A stretch of 38,336 nt of DNA from Pseudomonadota bacterium (GTDB taxonomy: Bacteria > Pseudomonadota > Alphaproteobacteria > Rhizobiales > Beijerinckiaceae): NCBI GenBank assembly GCA_023393655.1, contig JAEWKP010000010.1, forward strand, positions 1 through 38,336. Direction: 5' to 3'. Below are positions 1 to 7,869 of the stretch, in pieces (the stretch's first letter is position 1; each line of letters opens with the position of its first letter). The translations under genes were made by a program, and so were the position numbers. Under the pieces are notes generated by a model that saw only the letters and a program-made list of their open reading frames with translations, searched no databases and was not told the DNA's origin.

Positions 1-224
1 GCATCGATGCCGAGCGAGGTGCCGCCCCAGTAGACATGGGTGTGCAGGTCGATCAGGCCGGGCGAGACGATATAGCCGGAGACGTCGCGGTCTTCCTTGG
101 CGCCCTTCAGGTCCTTGCCGAAGCCGGAGACCTTGCCGTCCGTGAAGGCGACATCGAGGATGCCGTCATGCTTCTGGGAGGGGTCGATGACGCGGCCGCC
201 CTTCAGGATGAGATCGTGGGTCAT
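1..224 (-). CDS. Amidohydrolase family metalloenzyme, N-terminal part
   Basis: The first 74 residues of a cyclic-amidohydrolase (urease superfamily) enzyme are visible; the rest lies beyond the left edge. The protein opens with the beta-strand start typical of the superfamily (MTHDLILKGGRVIDP) and reaches the first metal-binding motif, His61-Thr-His63, followed by VYWGGTSLGID. That wording resembles the amidohydrolase/deacetylase branch more than classical D-hydantoinase, but the catalytic core is not seen, so the substrate is open. The ATG at 224 is preceded by an AGAGGA ribosome binding site. It lies 22 bp after the carbamoylase-like gene and is the last visible gene of the operon. By context it probably acts on an N-acyl, cyclic amide or related compound (inference). 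Confidence 0.85.
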   Translation of the reverse strand, partial: MTHDLILKGGRVIDPSQKHDGILDVAFTDGKVSGFGKDLKGAKEDRDVSGYIVSPGLIDLHTHVYWGGTSLGID

Positions 225-246
225 TAATGAGTCCTCTGGAGGCTGA

Positions 247-1182
247 TCAAACCGGGGAGACGGCGCCCTTGCGCTCGACGATCAGGCCATAGGCCTGGGG
301 CTCGCGATGCCGGGCGAAATTGAAGGTCGAGGCCTTGTAGCTCTTGCCGAGATCCATATCGCAGCGGGCAACGACGAGTTCGTCATCCTCCGTCACCGCC
401 TGCGCCACGACCTCGCCGGTCGGCGCGATGATGCAGGAGCCGCCGATCTGGTCGACACCAGCCTCCAGCCCCGCCTTGGCGACGCCGACGACCCAGGTGG
501 CGTTCTGGTAGGCGCCGGCCTGCATCACGAGCTGGTTGTGGAAATTGCCGAGCCGATCATGGTCCGGCGCCGGCGGGTTGTGCTTGGGGGTGTTGTAGCC
601 GAGCACGATCAGTTCGACGTCCTGCAGGCCCATGGAGCGATAACTCTCCGGCCAGCGACGGTCATTGCAGATCATCATGCCGATATTGGCGTCCATCGTC
701 CGCCAGACCGGCCAGCCGAGCTCCCCGGTCTCGAAATAGCGCTTCTCCAGGTTCTGGAAGGGCGCCGCCGGGCGGTGCTCGGGATGGCCCGGCAGATGGA
801 TCTTGCGGTACTTGCCGACGATCGCACCCGATTTGTCGACGAGGATCGCGGTGTTGAAGCGGCGCTTGCGGCCCTGCTCGAAGGCCAGTTCGCAATAACC
901 GAGATGGAAGCCGACGCCGAGGCGCTTGCTCTCCTCGAAGAGCGGCGCGGTCTCGTTCGACGGCATCGCGCTTTCGAAATGGCTGTCGATCTCGGCTTCG
1001 TCGTCGATCCACCAATGCGGGAAGAAGGCTGTGAGCGCGGCCTCCGGATATACCACCAGGTCGGCGCCGTGGCTCTTGGCCTGCCGCATGAGTTCGATCA
1101 TGCGGGCAACCGCCGAGGCCCGGCTCTCATCGCGCTGGATGGGGCCGAGCTGGGCGGCGGCGACGGTCAGGATACGGGTCAC
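247..1182 (-). CDS. N-carbamoyl-D-amino-acid hydrolase-like enzyme (nitrilase superfamily)
   Basis: A carbon-nitrogen hydrolase of 311 residues. Read from the GTG at 1182, the catalytic triad falls at Glu47 (YPEAAL), Lys127 (KYRKIHLPG) and Cys172 (MMICNDRRWPE). These are the positions known for Agrobacterium N-carbamoyl-D-amino-acid hydrolase, whose motifs NTPKHNPP, MQAGAYQN and FNFARHREPQ also recur. That enzyme releases CO2 and ammonia from N-carbamoyl-D-amino acids to give D-amino acids in the cytoplasm. The GTG at 1182 has a GGAG seven bases upstream and gives the family numbering, so it is preferred over the in-frame GTG at 1206. It follows the dppC-like gene by 110 bp and precedes the amidohydrolase by 22 bp. 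The family assignment is firm; D-specificity is inferred from resemblance. Confidence 0.9.
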   Translation of the reverse strand: MTRILTVAAAQLGPIQRDESRASAVARMIELMRQAKSHGADLVVYPEAALTAFFPHWWIDDEAEIDSHFESAMPSNETAPLFEESKRLGVGFHLGYCELAFEQGRKRRFNTAILVDKSGAIVGKYRKIHLPGHPEHRPAAPFQNLEKRYFETGELGWPVWRTMDANIGMMICNDRRWPESYRSMGLQDVELIVLGYNTPKHNPPAPDHDRLGNFHNQLVMQAGAYQNATWVVGVAKAGLEAGVDQIGGSCIIAPTGEVVAQAVTEDDELVVARCDMDLGKSYKASTFNFARHREPQAYGLIVERKGAVSPV

Positions 1183-1204
1183 GTCTGGGCTCCGGATGAA
1201 GATC

Positions 1205-1253
1205 ACCCTGCGGGCAGGGTTTCAGGCACGGAGCCGGCGCGTCAAGCGCCGGC
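1205..1253 (-). other. Two stem-loops in the dppC-carbamoylase gap
   Basis: Two perfect inverted repeats lie between the permease stop and the GTG of the carbamoylase-like gene. One has arms GCCGGCGC/GCGCCGGC (1233-1240 and 1246-1253, loop of five). The other has arms ACCCTG/CAGGGT (1205-1210 and 1215-1220, loop of four). No U-tract follows on the minus strand, so they look like mRNA-stabilising or processing structures rather than intrinsic terminators (inference). They would separate transporter from enzyme expression. Confidence 0.55.
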
Positions 1254-1292
1254 AATGCGGGGCGTGGGTTGTCCTGGCTGCGGGGCAGGTCC

Positions 1293-2189
1293 TCAGAGCG
1301 TCTTGGCCAACCGCGGATCGAGCGAGTCGCGCAGACCGTCGCCGAGCATGTTCACCGCGAGCACGGTGACCGAGAGGAACACGGCCGGGAACAGGATGAT
1401 ATGCGGCCGGACCTGCCAGAGCGCCCTGCCCTCGGCCATGATGTTGCCCCAGGACGGTGTCGCCGGCGGCACGCCCGCGCCGATGAAGGACAGGATCGCC
1501 TCGACGATCATGGCGCTGGCGCAGATATAGGTCGCCTGCACGCTCATCGGCGCGAAGGTGTTGGGCAGGATGTGGCGGAAGATGATGCGCGGGACCCGCG
1601 CTCCGTTGGCCACGGCCGCTTCGACATAGGGCTGCTCGCGCAATGACAGCACGACGCCGCGCACCAGCCGCGCCACGCGTGGAATCTCGGCGACGGTGAT
1701 CGCGATGATCACATTCTGGACCGAGCCGCGGGTCAGCGCCATCAGGGCGATCGCGAGCAGGATTGGCGGGATCGACATCATGCCGTCGATGATCCGCATG
1801 ATGATGCCGTCGGCCCAGCGCACGAAGCCGGCGAAGAGGCCGATGGAGAGCCCGATGATCGAGGACAGGATCGCCACGCTGAAGCCGACGAGCAGCGAGA
1901 CGCGGGCGCCGTAGACGACGCGCGAATAGATGTCGCGGCCGAGCATGTCGGTGCCGAACCAGTAGAGCTCGGAGGGCACGCGGGTACGCCTGGACGGCGC
2001 GATCGCGGTCGGGTCGACGGTGCCGAGCAGCGGCGCGAAGATGCCGATCAGCGCCATCAGGATGAGGAGCCCGCCGCCGAGCGCGACGGAAGGATGCCGG
2101 CGCAGATAGCGACGGAAGCGGGCGGTGCGGCCGAGTTCGGCCTGCACCGCTTCAGCGGCAGGAGCCGCAGTGAGCGATTGAGCGGTCAA
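1293..2189 (-). CDS. Dipeptide/oligopeptide-type ABC transporter permease (DppC family)
   Basis: Inner-membrane permease of about 298 residues. It has a cytoplasmic N-terminus, one early membrane segment (GGGLLILMALIGIFAPLL), the FGTDMLGRDIYSRVVYGAR motif diagnostic of DppC/OppC proteins, and then the five-helix transport domain with an EAA-type loop (EAAVANGA...RIIFRHILPN). It pairs with the DppB-type protein encoded immediately upstream. The proposed start is a TTG at 2189 whose bases overlap the dppB stop (TTGA), implying translational coupling; an in-frame GTG about 15 codons downstream is an alternative. The preferred ligand cannot be read from the permease; the surrounding hydrolases suggest N-carbamoyl or acylated amino acids or small peptides (inference). 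No ATPase gene accompanies it inside the window. Confidence 0.9.
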   Translation of the reverse strand: MTAQSLTAAPAAEAVQAELGRTARFRRYLRRHPSVALGGGLLILMALIGIFAPLLGTVDPTAIAPSRRTRVPSELYWFGTDMLGRDIYSRVVYGARVSLLVGFSVAILSSIIGLSIGLFAGFVRWADGIIMRIIDGMMSIPPILLAIALMALTRGSVQNVIIAITVAEIPRVARLVRGVVLSLREQPYVEAAVANGARVPRIIFRHILPNTFAPMSVQATYICASAMIVEAILSFIGAGVPPATPSWGNIMAEGRALWQVRPHIILFPAVFLSVTVLAVNMLGDGLRDSLDPRLAKTL

Positions 2190-3127
2190 TAGCGGATCCT
2201 CGGGTCGACGAGGGTGTAGGTCAGGTCGATCAGCAGGTTCACCAGCACGTATACCAGGCTGAACATGAGCACGACGCCCTGGATGACCGGGTAGTCGCGG
2301 CGCAGGATGGCATCGACGGTGAGCCGGCCGAGGCCGGGGATGGCGAAGACGCTCTCGGTGACAACAGCGCCGCCGATCAGTAGCGCGATGCCGATGCCGA
2401 TGATGGTGACGATCGGCACGGCCGCGTTCTTCAGCGAATGCAGGAAGAGCACGTCCTTCTGCGCCACGCCCTTGGCCTGGGCGGTGCGGACATAATCCTG
2501 CTGGAGGACATCCAGCATCGTGGCGCGGGTGATGCGCGCGATCAGCGCGACATAGACCAGCCCCAGCGTCACCGTCGGCAGGATGAGATTCCGCAGCCAG
2601 GGCCAGAAGCCCTGCGAGATCGGGGTGTAGCCCTGCACCGGCAGCCAGTCGAGTTTGAGTGCGAAGAAATAGGCGAGGAGATAGCCGACGACGAAGACCG
2701 GCACGGAGAAGCCGAGCACGGCGAAGCCCATCGCTGCCTTGTCGACCCAGCTGCCCGCCTTCCAGGCCGCGACCACGCCCATCGGCACAGCGACGACGAC
2801 GGCGAAGATCAGCGTCAGCACCATCAGCGAGAGCGTCGGCTCGATGCGCTGGGCGATGAGCTGCGTCACCGGCAGGTTGGTGAAGATCGAGGTGCCCAGA
2901 TCGCCCTGGATCACGCGGAACGACCATTCGGCGAAGCGCACGAGATAGGGGCGGTCCAGGCCCAGGCTGGCGCGGATGCGCTCGACGTCGGCGGGCGATG
3001 CCTGGTCACCGGCGATGATGGCGGCGGGATCGCCCGGCGCGACATAGAGCAGCGAAAAGACGAACAGCGCCACGAAGGCCATCACAGGGATGGTCGTAAC
3101 GATGCGTCTGACGACGAAAGCAAGCAT
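2186..3127 (-). CDS. Dipeptide/oligopeptide-type ABC transporter permease (DppB family)
   Basis: A permease of 313 residues, the usual length for DppB/OppB. The N-terminal membrane helix starts at residue 8 and is followed by the family's periplasmic segment (YVAPGDPAAIIAGDQA...LGLDRPYLVRF). A six-helix transport core follows, with the EAA loop around DVLQQDYVRTAQAKGV, and the protein ends in the typical VDPRIRY tail. It forms the membrane channel with the DppC partner, whose TTG start overlaps its stop. The ATG at 3127 has no close rival. A gap of 134 bp carrying strong stem-loops separates it from the binding-protein gene upstream, so the permeases may be made at lower level than the binding protein (inference). 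Confidence 0.93.
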   Translation of the reverse strand: MLAFVVRRIVTTIPVMAFVALFVFSLLYVAPGDPAAIIAGDQASPADVERIRASLGLDRPYLVRFAEWSFRVIQGDLGTSIFTNLPVTQLIAQRIEPTLSLMVLTLIFAVVVAVPMGVVAAWKAGSWVDKAAMGFAVLGFSVPVFVVGYLLAYFFALKLDWLPVQGYTPISQGFWPWLRNLILPTVTLGLVYVALIARITRATMLDVLQQDYVRTAQAKGVAQKDVLFLHSLKNAAVPIVTIIGIGIALLIGGAVVTESVFAIPGLGRLTVDAILRRDYPVIQGVVLMFSLVYVLVNLLIDLTYTLVDPRIRY

Positions 3128-3163
3128 AAGGCAGTCGGACCTCGTTCACAGCGGTACCAGGGA

Positions 3164-3253
3164 TCGCGGCCCGGACTTCTTCCGGGTCGCGACGAAGCAA
3201 GGCAGCGGAGCCGGACGGCTCCGGAAGCGCGGAGCGGCAAAGCCGATCCGCGC
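3164..3253 (-). other. Cluster of three stem-loops between binding-protein and permease genes
   Basis: The gap between the solute-binding protein stop and the dppB start contains three inverted repeats. The first pairs 3164-3175 with 3181-3192 (12 bp, one G-U pair, loop of five). The second has arms GGAGCC/GGCTCC at 3207-3212 and 3217-3222. The third is nested: GCGCGGA/TCCGCGC (3227-3233 and 3247-3253) enclosing CGGC-AAA-GCCG. No U-run follows. Such structures commonly protect the binding-protein part of transporter mRNAs, as in malE-malF; that role here is inferred. Confidence 0.65.
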
Positions 3254-3261
3254 GGGGGCTA

Positions 3262-4860
3262 TCAGTCTTTCTTGACATCCCAGAAGAACGGCAGCGGGCC
3301 GCTGACCACACCGGTGACGTTCTTCCGCCAGGCCTGGTAGCCGAGATAGAAGCCCGTCGGCGCGAAGACGACGTTCTCGACGGCAGCCTTGTTGAGGCGT
3401 GCCATCGCTGCCTTCTCCTCGGCCAGGTCCTTGGCGTTGAACCAGTTGGTGACCTCGGTCTCGACGGCGGGCACGTCGGGCCAGCCGAACCAGGCCTTGT
3501 CGCCATTGGCCCGGATCGCGGTATAGGCGGCCGGGTTGATGCAGTCGGCGCCGGCATGCCAGGTGTGAAACATGCTCCAGCCGCCCTGCCCCGGAGGCGT
3601 CTTCTGGGCGCGGCGGGAGCCGACCGTGCCCCAGTCGGTGGCGACGAAATCAACGTTCATGCCGATGCTTTTGAGCAGCTCCGCCGTGACATCGCCCATC
3701 GACTTGGTCGCGGCCATGTCCTGTGCGACGACGCAGACCACGGGCTCGCCCTTGTAGCCGGCCTCGGCGAGGAGCTTCTTGGCCTCGGCGACGTTGCGCT
3801 TCTTCAGGATCTCGCCGCCCTCCTCGGTGTAGAGCGGCGTACCCGGAGTGAAGAAGCCGGGCAGCGGCTTCCAGAGCTTGTCGTCATCGCCGACGACGGC
3901 CCGCATGTAGTCTTCCTGATTCATCGCTGTCAGGACGGCCTGGCGCACCTTCACGTTGTTGAAGGGCGGGAACAGGTGGTTCATGCGGAAGGCACCGACA
4001 TTGCCGAGCGGGTCGCCAATATCGACATTGATGTCCTTGTGGCCCTTGAGCACCGGCACGAGGTCGGCGAGCGGGGTCTCCCACCAGTCGACCTCACCGT
4101 TCTGGAGGGCGGCGGCTGCCGTCGCCGGATCGGGCATGATCACCCATTCGACGCGGTCGACGAGGATGTTCTTGCCGCCGGCGAGCCAGTCGGCCTTCTC
4201 GGAGCGCGGCTTGTAGTCCGCGAATTTCTCGAACACCGCCTTGGCGCCGGGCACCCAGTCGCTGCGCAGGAACTTCATCGGGCCGGAGCCGATATATTCG
4301 GTGATCTGCGTGAAGGGATCGGTCTTGGCGATGCGCTCGGGCATCACGAAGGAACAGGGCGCGTTGTTCTTGGCCAGCGCCAGCAGCATCTTCGGGAAGG
4401 GCTGCTTCAGCGACCATTTCCAGGTCAGTTCATCGACCGGCGCGAGCTCCACCTGGATGGCACGGAGCATCAGGCCCATCGGATCGCGCGCCGACCAGCG
4501 CACGAGGCTCGCGACCACGTCCTTGGAGGTGACGGGCGTACCGTCATGGAACTTGAGGCCCGAGCGCAGCTTGAAGGTCCAGTTCAGGCCGTCCGAGGAG
4601 ACCTCCTCGCTCTCGACCATCTGGCGCTGCGGCTGGAACTTGGAATCGATGCCGTACAACGTATCCCAGACCAGCGCCGCGGCGTTGCGGACGACGTATT
4701 GCGTTCCCCAGATCGGGTCGAAATTCGCGAGATTGGCCTGCGGCACGAACCGCAGCGTCTTGCTTGGACTCTGCGCCAGGGCCGGCATCGCCAGCCCTCC
4801 TGTCGCGGCTGCCATGCCGGCGCCCGTCGCGGATTTCAGAAACGTCCTGCGATCCATCAT
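3262..4860 (-). CDS. ABC transporter substrate-binding protein, DppA/OppA family, Tat-exported
   Basis: Periplasmic binding protein of 532 residues (SBP_bac_5 family) for a peptide- or nickel-type ABC importer. The N-terminus carries a twin-arginine signal (MMDRRTFLKS) followed by an Ala/Gly-rich hydrophobic stretch and a cleavage-type site MPALAQ-S near residue 31, so it is probably exported folded. Family landmarks are FDPIWGTQYVVRNAA, the LRSGLKFHDGTPVTSKDV block and the MNHLFPPFNNVKVRQAV segment. GGGGAG lies five bases before the first of two consecutive ATG codons (4860 and 4857); either could be used. It belongs with the two permeases downstream. The binding pocket cannot be interpreted from sequence alone, and the ligand is unknown. 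Confidence 0.93.
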   Translation of the reverse strand: MMDRRTFLKSATGAGMAAATGGLAMPALAQSPSKTLRFVPQANLANFDPIWGTQYVVRNAAALVWDTLYGIDSKFQPQRQMVESEEVSSDGLNWTFKLRSGLKFHDGTPVTSKDVVASLVRWSARDPMGLMLRAIQVELAPVDELTWKWSLKQPFPKMLLALAKNNAPCSFVMPERIAKTDPFTQITEYIGSGPMKFLRSDWVPGAKAVFEKFADYKPRSEKADWLAGGKNILVDRVEWVIMPDPATAAAALQNGEVDWWETPLADLVPVLKGHKDINVDIGDPLGNVGAFRMNHLFPPFNNVKVRQAVLTAMNQEDYMRAVVGDDDKLWKPLPGFFTPGTPLYTEEGGEILKKRNVAEAKKLLAEAGYKGEPVVCVVAQDMAATKSMGDVTAELLKSIGMNVDFVATDWGTVGSRRAQKTPPGQGGWSMFHTWHAGADCINPAAYTAIRANGDKAWFGWPDVPAVETEVTNWFNAKDLAEEKAAMARLNKAAVENVVFAPTGFYLGYQAWRKNVTGVVSGPLPFFWDVKKD

Positions 4861-5021
4861 GTTCTCCCCTGAAGCGGCGCCTCTGAACGGGCTGCCTTGG
4901 CGCGAGTTTGGGCAGAAAAACTCCGCCTGACAACACGCAGCAGCACCCGATCGAGGCCACATCGCCGCCTGCACGGTTCGTGCCAGACGGAACTTTCGGG
5001 CGGGAGCCCGCTGTTTCGCCT

Positions 5022-5050
5022 CCGGACGGGCCATTTCGGCCCGGTTCCGG
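5022..5050 (-). other. Stem-loop in the amidase-binding protein gap
   Basis: Nested inverted repeat in the 210 bp between the amidase stop and the binding-protein start. CGGGCC/GGCCCG (5027-5032 and 5038-5043, loop ATTTC) is extended by CCGGA/TCCGG (5022-5026 and 5046-5050) across a two-base bulge. No U-run follows on the minus strand. It may mark an RNA processing or attenuation point; the rest of the gap shows nothing clear. Confidence 0.5.
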
Positions 5051-5070
5051 AAAGAATGGAAAAAACGCGA

Positions 5071-6483
5071 TTAAATCGGTTCGACCGGTTCATCGACCCG
5101 CGCGAAGGGCCGTGCCAGCTCGAACGCTGCCGCTGCCCGCAGCACGAGCGCATCCTTGCCGAAGGCGCCGACGATCTGGAGTCCGGCCGGCAGGCCTGCC
5201 TTCGTCAAACCGCAGGGCACCGAGATCGCCGGCTGCTCGGTGATGTTGAAGGGGTAGGTGAAGGGCGTCCAGCGCGTCCAGTCCTCGCCATAGGCGCCGT
5301 GCCCGGGCGTATCGCGCCCGACAGTGAAGGCCGGCAGCGGCAGCGTCGGCGTCAGCAGCAGGTCGTATGTCTGATGGAATTGTGCCATCCGATAGGCCAG
5401 CGCATTGCGCCGGTTCAGCAGTGCGTCGACATAATCCGAAGCCGGGATACGCTCGCCCTGTTCCGCCACCGCGACGAGTCCCGGGTCCATCTGCTTGCGA
5501 CCGGCGGCATCGATACTCTTCAAGGCCAGCGCCGCGCCCGAGGACCAGAGCGTCATCAGGATTTCGATCGGATCATCGAAGCCGGGATCGACCTCCTCCA
5601 CCGTCGCGCCAAGCTCGGTGAAGACCTGTGCGGCGGCGGCGGTCAGCGCCGCGATCTCGGGATCGACGGTCGCGTCCTGGCCAAGGCGCGGCGACCAGGC
5701 GACGCGCAGCCCCCTCAGGCCGCCCTTGAGCCCGTCGACATAATCCGGCGGGCGATCGAGCAGCGCCGTCATGTCGCGCGCATCGGGTTGGCCGATCACC
5801 TTCATCGCCAGCGCCGTATCGGTGACCGTGCGGGTCAGCGGGCCGAGATGGGCAAGGAAACCCATGACCGAGATCGGCCAGGCCGGGACACGGCCATAGC
5901 TCGGCTTCAGGCCGACAACGCCGCTGAAGGCTGCGGGAATGCGGATCGAACCCGCCCCGTCCGTGCCCATATGGAGGCAGCCGAGATTGAGCGCGGCGCA
6001 GACGGCTGCACCCGAGGAGGAACCGCCCGGGCCGGTGCCGGTGTTCCAGGGGTTGCGGGTGATGCCGGTGAGCGGCGAATCGCCGACACCCTTCCAGCCA
6101 TATTCCGGCATGGTGGTCTTGCCGAGAAAGACCGTGCCGGCCTCGCGCAACCGCGCGGTGATGGGCGAATCCTCGGCGAAGGGCGCGTCGGAGGCGATGG
6201 CCGAGCCGCGCTGCATCGACCAGCCGGCGACGCCGAGATTGTCCTTGATGGTCACGGGCACGCCGTCGAGCGGGCCGATCGCCTCGCCCTTCAGCCAGCG
6301 CCCCTGCGAGGCTTCGGCCATGGCCAGCGTCACCGCCTCGTCGCGGACGGCGAAGGCATTGACCGCGGACTCGAAGCGCTCGATCCGGGCAAGCGTATCC
6401 TTCGCGACTTCGACGGGGGAGAGCTGCTTGCTGGCATAGAGCGGGCCGAGCTCGGCGGCGGAAAGCGTGGCGATCGTCGTCAT
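5071..6483 (-). CDS. Amidase (amidase signature family)
   Basis: A 470-residue cytoplasmic hydrolase of the amidase signature family, which cleaves linear amides through a Ser-cisSer-Lys triad. The triad can be placed: Lys80 in GVPVTIKDN, cis-Ser155 in GPGGSSSGAA, and nucleophile Ser179 in TDGAGSIRIP. The 24-residue spacing of the two serines matches the family. Length and the C-terminal NITEQPAISVPCG and GLPAGLQIVG motifs are also normal. The ATG at 6483 has AGAGG eight bases upstream. The gene follows the M20 enzyme by 11 bp, so the two are almost certainly co-transcribed. Related enzymes include allophanate hydrolase, aryl-acylamidase and Glu-tRNA amidotransferase subunit A; the last is unlikely because the operon is catabolic. 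The substrate is unknown. Confidence 0.92.
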   Translation of the reverse strand: MTTIATLSAAELGPLYASKQLSPVEVAKDTLARIERFESAVNAFAVRDEAVTLAMAEASQGRWLKGEAIGPLDGVPVTIKDNLGVAGWSMQRGSAIASDAPFAEDSPITARLREAGTVFLGKTTMPEYGWKGVGDSPLTGITRNPWNTGTGPGGSSSGAAVCAALNLGCLHMGTDGAGSIRIPAAFSGVVGLKPSYGRVPAWPISVMGFLAHLGPLTRTVTDTALAMKVIGQPDARDMTALLDRPPDYVDGLKGGLRGLRVAWSPRLGQDATVDPEIAALTAAAAQVFTELGATVEEVDPGFDDPIEILMTLWSSGAALALKSIDAAGRKQMDPGLVAVAEQGERIPASDYVDALLNRRNALAYRMAQFHQTYDLLLTPTLPLPAFTVGRDTPGHGAYGEDWTRWTPFTYPFNITEQPAISVPCGLTKAGLPAGLQIVGAFGKDALVLRAAAAFELARPFARVDEPVEPI

Positions 6484-6494
6484 CTGGGGACCTC

Positions 6495-7724
6495 TCAGGC
6501 GTTGGCGACGCGCCAGGCGGTAGTGAGCAGGATATTGGCACCGGCGACCATGTCGTCGTCGGTGCTGAACTCGGCCGGATTGTGCGAGAGCCCGCCGATC
6601 GAGGGGATGAACACCATCGCCGTCGGGCAGAGCCGCGCCATCATCTGGGCGTCGTGGCCGGCGCCCGAGATCATCCGCCGGATCGGCAGACCGAATTCTC
6701 CGGCGCTGCGCTCGACCTCGGCGATGATCTCCTCGGCGAAGGGCGTCGCCGGGAAGCGGGCGAGATCGCGGAAGGAGATTTCGATGCCGTCGCGCTCGGC
6801 GAGCTCGGCGCAAAACGCGCGTACCGCCGCCTCGGCCTTTGCAAGCGGTGCATCGAGCGGATTGCGCAGGTCGAGCGTCATCACCACGGTCTCGGGCACG
6901 ACATTGACGTTGCCGGGCTGGACGCGGATGACGCCGCTATTGGCGAGCTGGTTCGGAATCGTCTTCGTCAACTCGTTGGCGAAGATGTTGATGCGCGCCG
7001 CTGCGAGGCCGGGGTCCTTGCGATAGGCCATCGGGGTCGTGCCGGCATGGCTCGGGCGGCCCTTGAGCGTCAGCTCCAGCCAGCAGATCGCCTGGATGCC
7101 GGTGACGGCGCCGAGACCGCCGCCCTCGTTTTCCAGGACCGGGCCCTGCTCGATATGCATCTCGAGATAGGCATGGGCCGGCAGGAAGCCCGGCTTCTCC
7201 GCGCCCTCATAGCCGATGCGCTTCAGTTCGGCGCCAAGGCCAACGCCTTCCGAATCGACTTCCTTATGCGCCGCCTCGACGCTCATGCCACCGGCCCAGA
7301 CATAAGAGCCGAGCATGTCAGGGTGGAAGCGCGCGCCCTCCTCGTTGGTGAAGGCGATCACCGCCATGTCGCGCTTCGGCGTCATCCCGGCATCGCGCAG
7401 GGCGGCGAGCACCTCGACGCCGGCGACGACGCCGAGCGCACCGTCGAAGCGTCCGCCGGTGCCGACCGTGTCGATATGCGAACCCATGATCACGGCCGGG
7501 CCATCCTCAAGCCCCTTGAGGATGCCGACGATGTTGCCGATGGCGTCGACGCGAGTATCGAGGCCGAGCGCCTTCATCTGAGCGACGAGCCAGTCGCGCC
7601 CCTGCCTGTCCTCATCGGTCAGGGCGAGGCGGCGGCAGCCGCCTTCCGCTGTCGCGCCGATCTTCGAAAGCTCGGCGAGGCGCGAGGTCAGCCTCGCGCC
7701 ATCGATCCTCAGATTGGTGCTCAT
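6495..7724 (-). CDS. M20-family N-carbamoyl-L-amino-acid hydrolase / beta-ureidopropionase / allantoate amidohydrolase
   Basis: A dinuclear-metal amidase of 409 residues. Family members hydrolyse N-carbamoyl-L-amino acids, beta-ureidopropionate or allantoate. Metal ligands are visible: His83 (GSHIDTV), Asp94 (GRFDGALGV), Glu128/Glu129 (TNEEGARF), His190 (YLEMHIEQGPVLE) and His381 (GLSHNPAEF). The dimerisation-domain motif GRPSHAGTTPM and the SGAGHDAQMMA segment mark the carbamoylase/hydantoinase branch rather than peptidases. The ATG at 7724 has GAGG a few bases upstream; the longer open frame has no better start. It appears to be the first gene of the operon. The family is clear, but the three alternative activities cannot be separated by eye. 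Confidence 0.92.
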   Translation of the reverse strand: MSTNLRIDGARLTSRLAELSKIGATAEGGCRRLALTDEDRQGRDWLVAQMKALGLDTRVDAIGNIVGILKGLEDGPAVIMGSHIDTVGTGGRFDGALGVVAGVEVLAALRDAGMTPKRDMAVIAFTNEEGARFHPDMLGSYVWAGGMSVEAAHKEVDSEGVGLGAELKRIGYEGAEKPGFLPAHAYLEMHIEQGPVLENEGGGLGAVTGIQAICWLELTLKGRPSHAGTTPMAYRKDPGLAAARINIFANELTKTIPNQLANSGVIRVQPGNVNVVPETVVMTLDLRNPLDAPLAKAEAAVRAFCAELAERDGIEISFRDLARFPATPFAEEIIAEVERSAGEFGLPIRRMISGAGHDAQMMARLCPTAMVFIPSIGGLSHNPAEFSTDDDMVAGANILLTTAWRVANA

Positions 7725-7834
7725 CGCCTCAGGCCCTCCAGCAATTTCCGAGGCAAGATGCAGACCGCGGCGACGGTTGTCGACCCGCGTCCAGCGCATC
7801 GGCTCCGAGCGGCGGACGGCGTGCCAGCGGGTGT

Positions 7835-7867
7835 ATCGGCGCTCGGATCGGCGCTAGAAGCAGCGCC
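7835..7867 (+). promoter_or_regulatory. Leader with alternative hairpins before the MATE gene
   Basis: A nine-base direct repeat ATCGGCGCT occurs at 7835-7843 and 7847-7855. Either copy can pair its GGCGCT with AGCGCC at 7862-7867, which ends two bases before the MATE start codon. The two hairpins are mutually exclusive and the inner one would cover the ribosome-binding region. A regulatory role is inference only. Confidence 0.35.
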
Positions 7868-7869
7868 CC

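Noticed and set aside
307..1530. Long plus-strand frame opposite the carbamoylase-like gene
   Set aside because: It is the antisense of a gene with intact catalytic residues; its translation has no family features and it shows the Arg/Asp/His-rich composition of GC-rich shadow frames.
1293..2927. Fused 544-residue version of the DppC permease
   Set aside because: The first 250 residues are the out-of-frame reading of dppB; the real protein starts at the TTG overlapping the dppB stop.
4897..7026. Plus-strand frame of 709 codons opposite the amidase
   Set aside because: It spans the amidase and part of the M20 gene in antisense and resembles no protein; both opposite genes have complete motifs.
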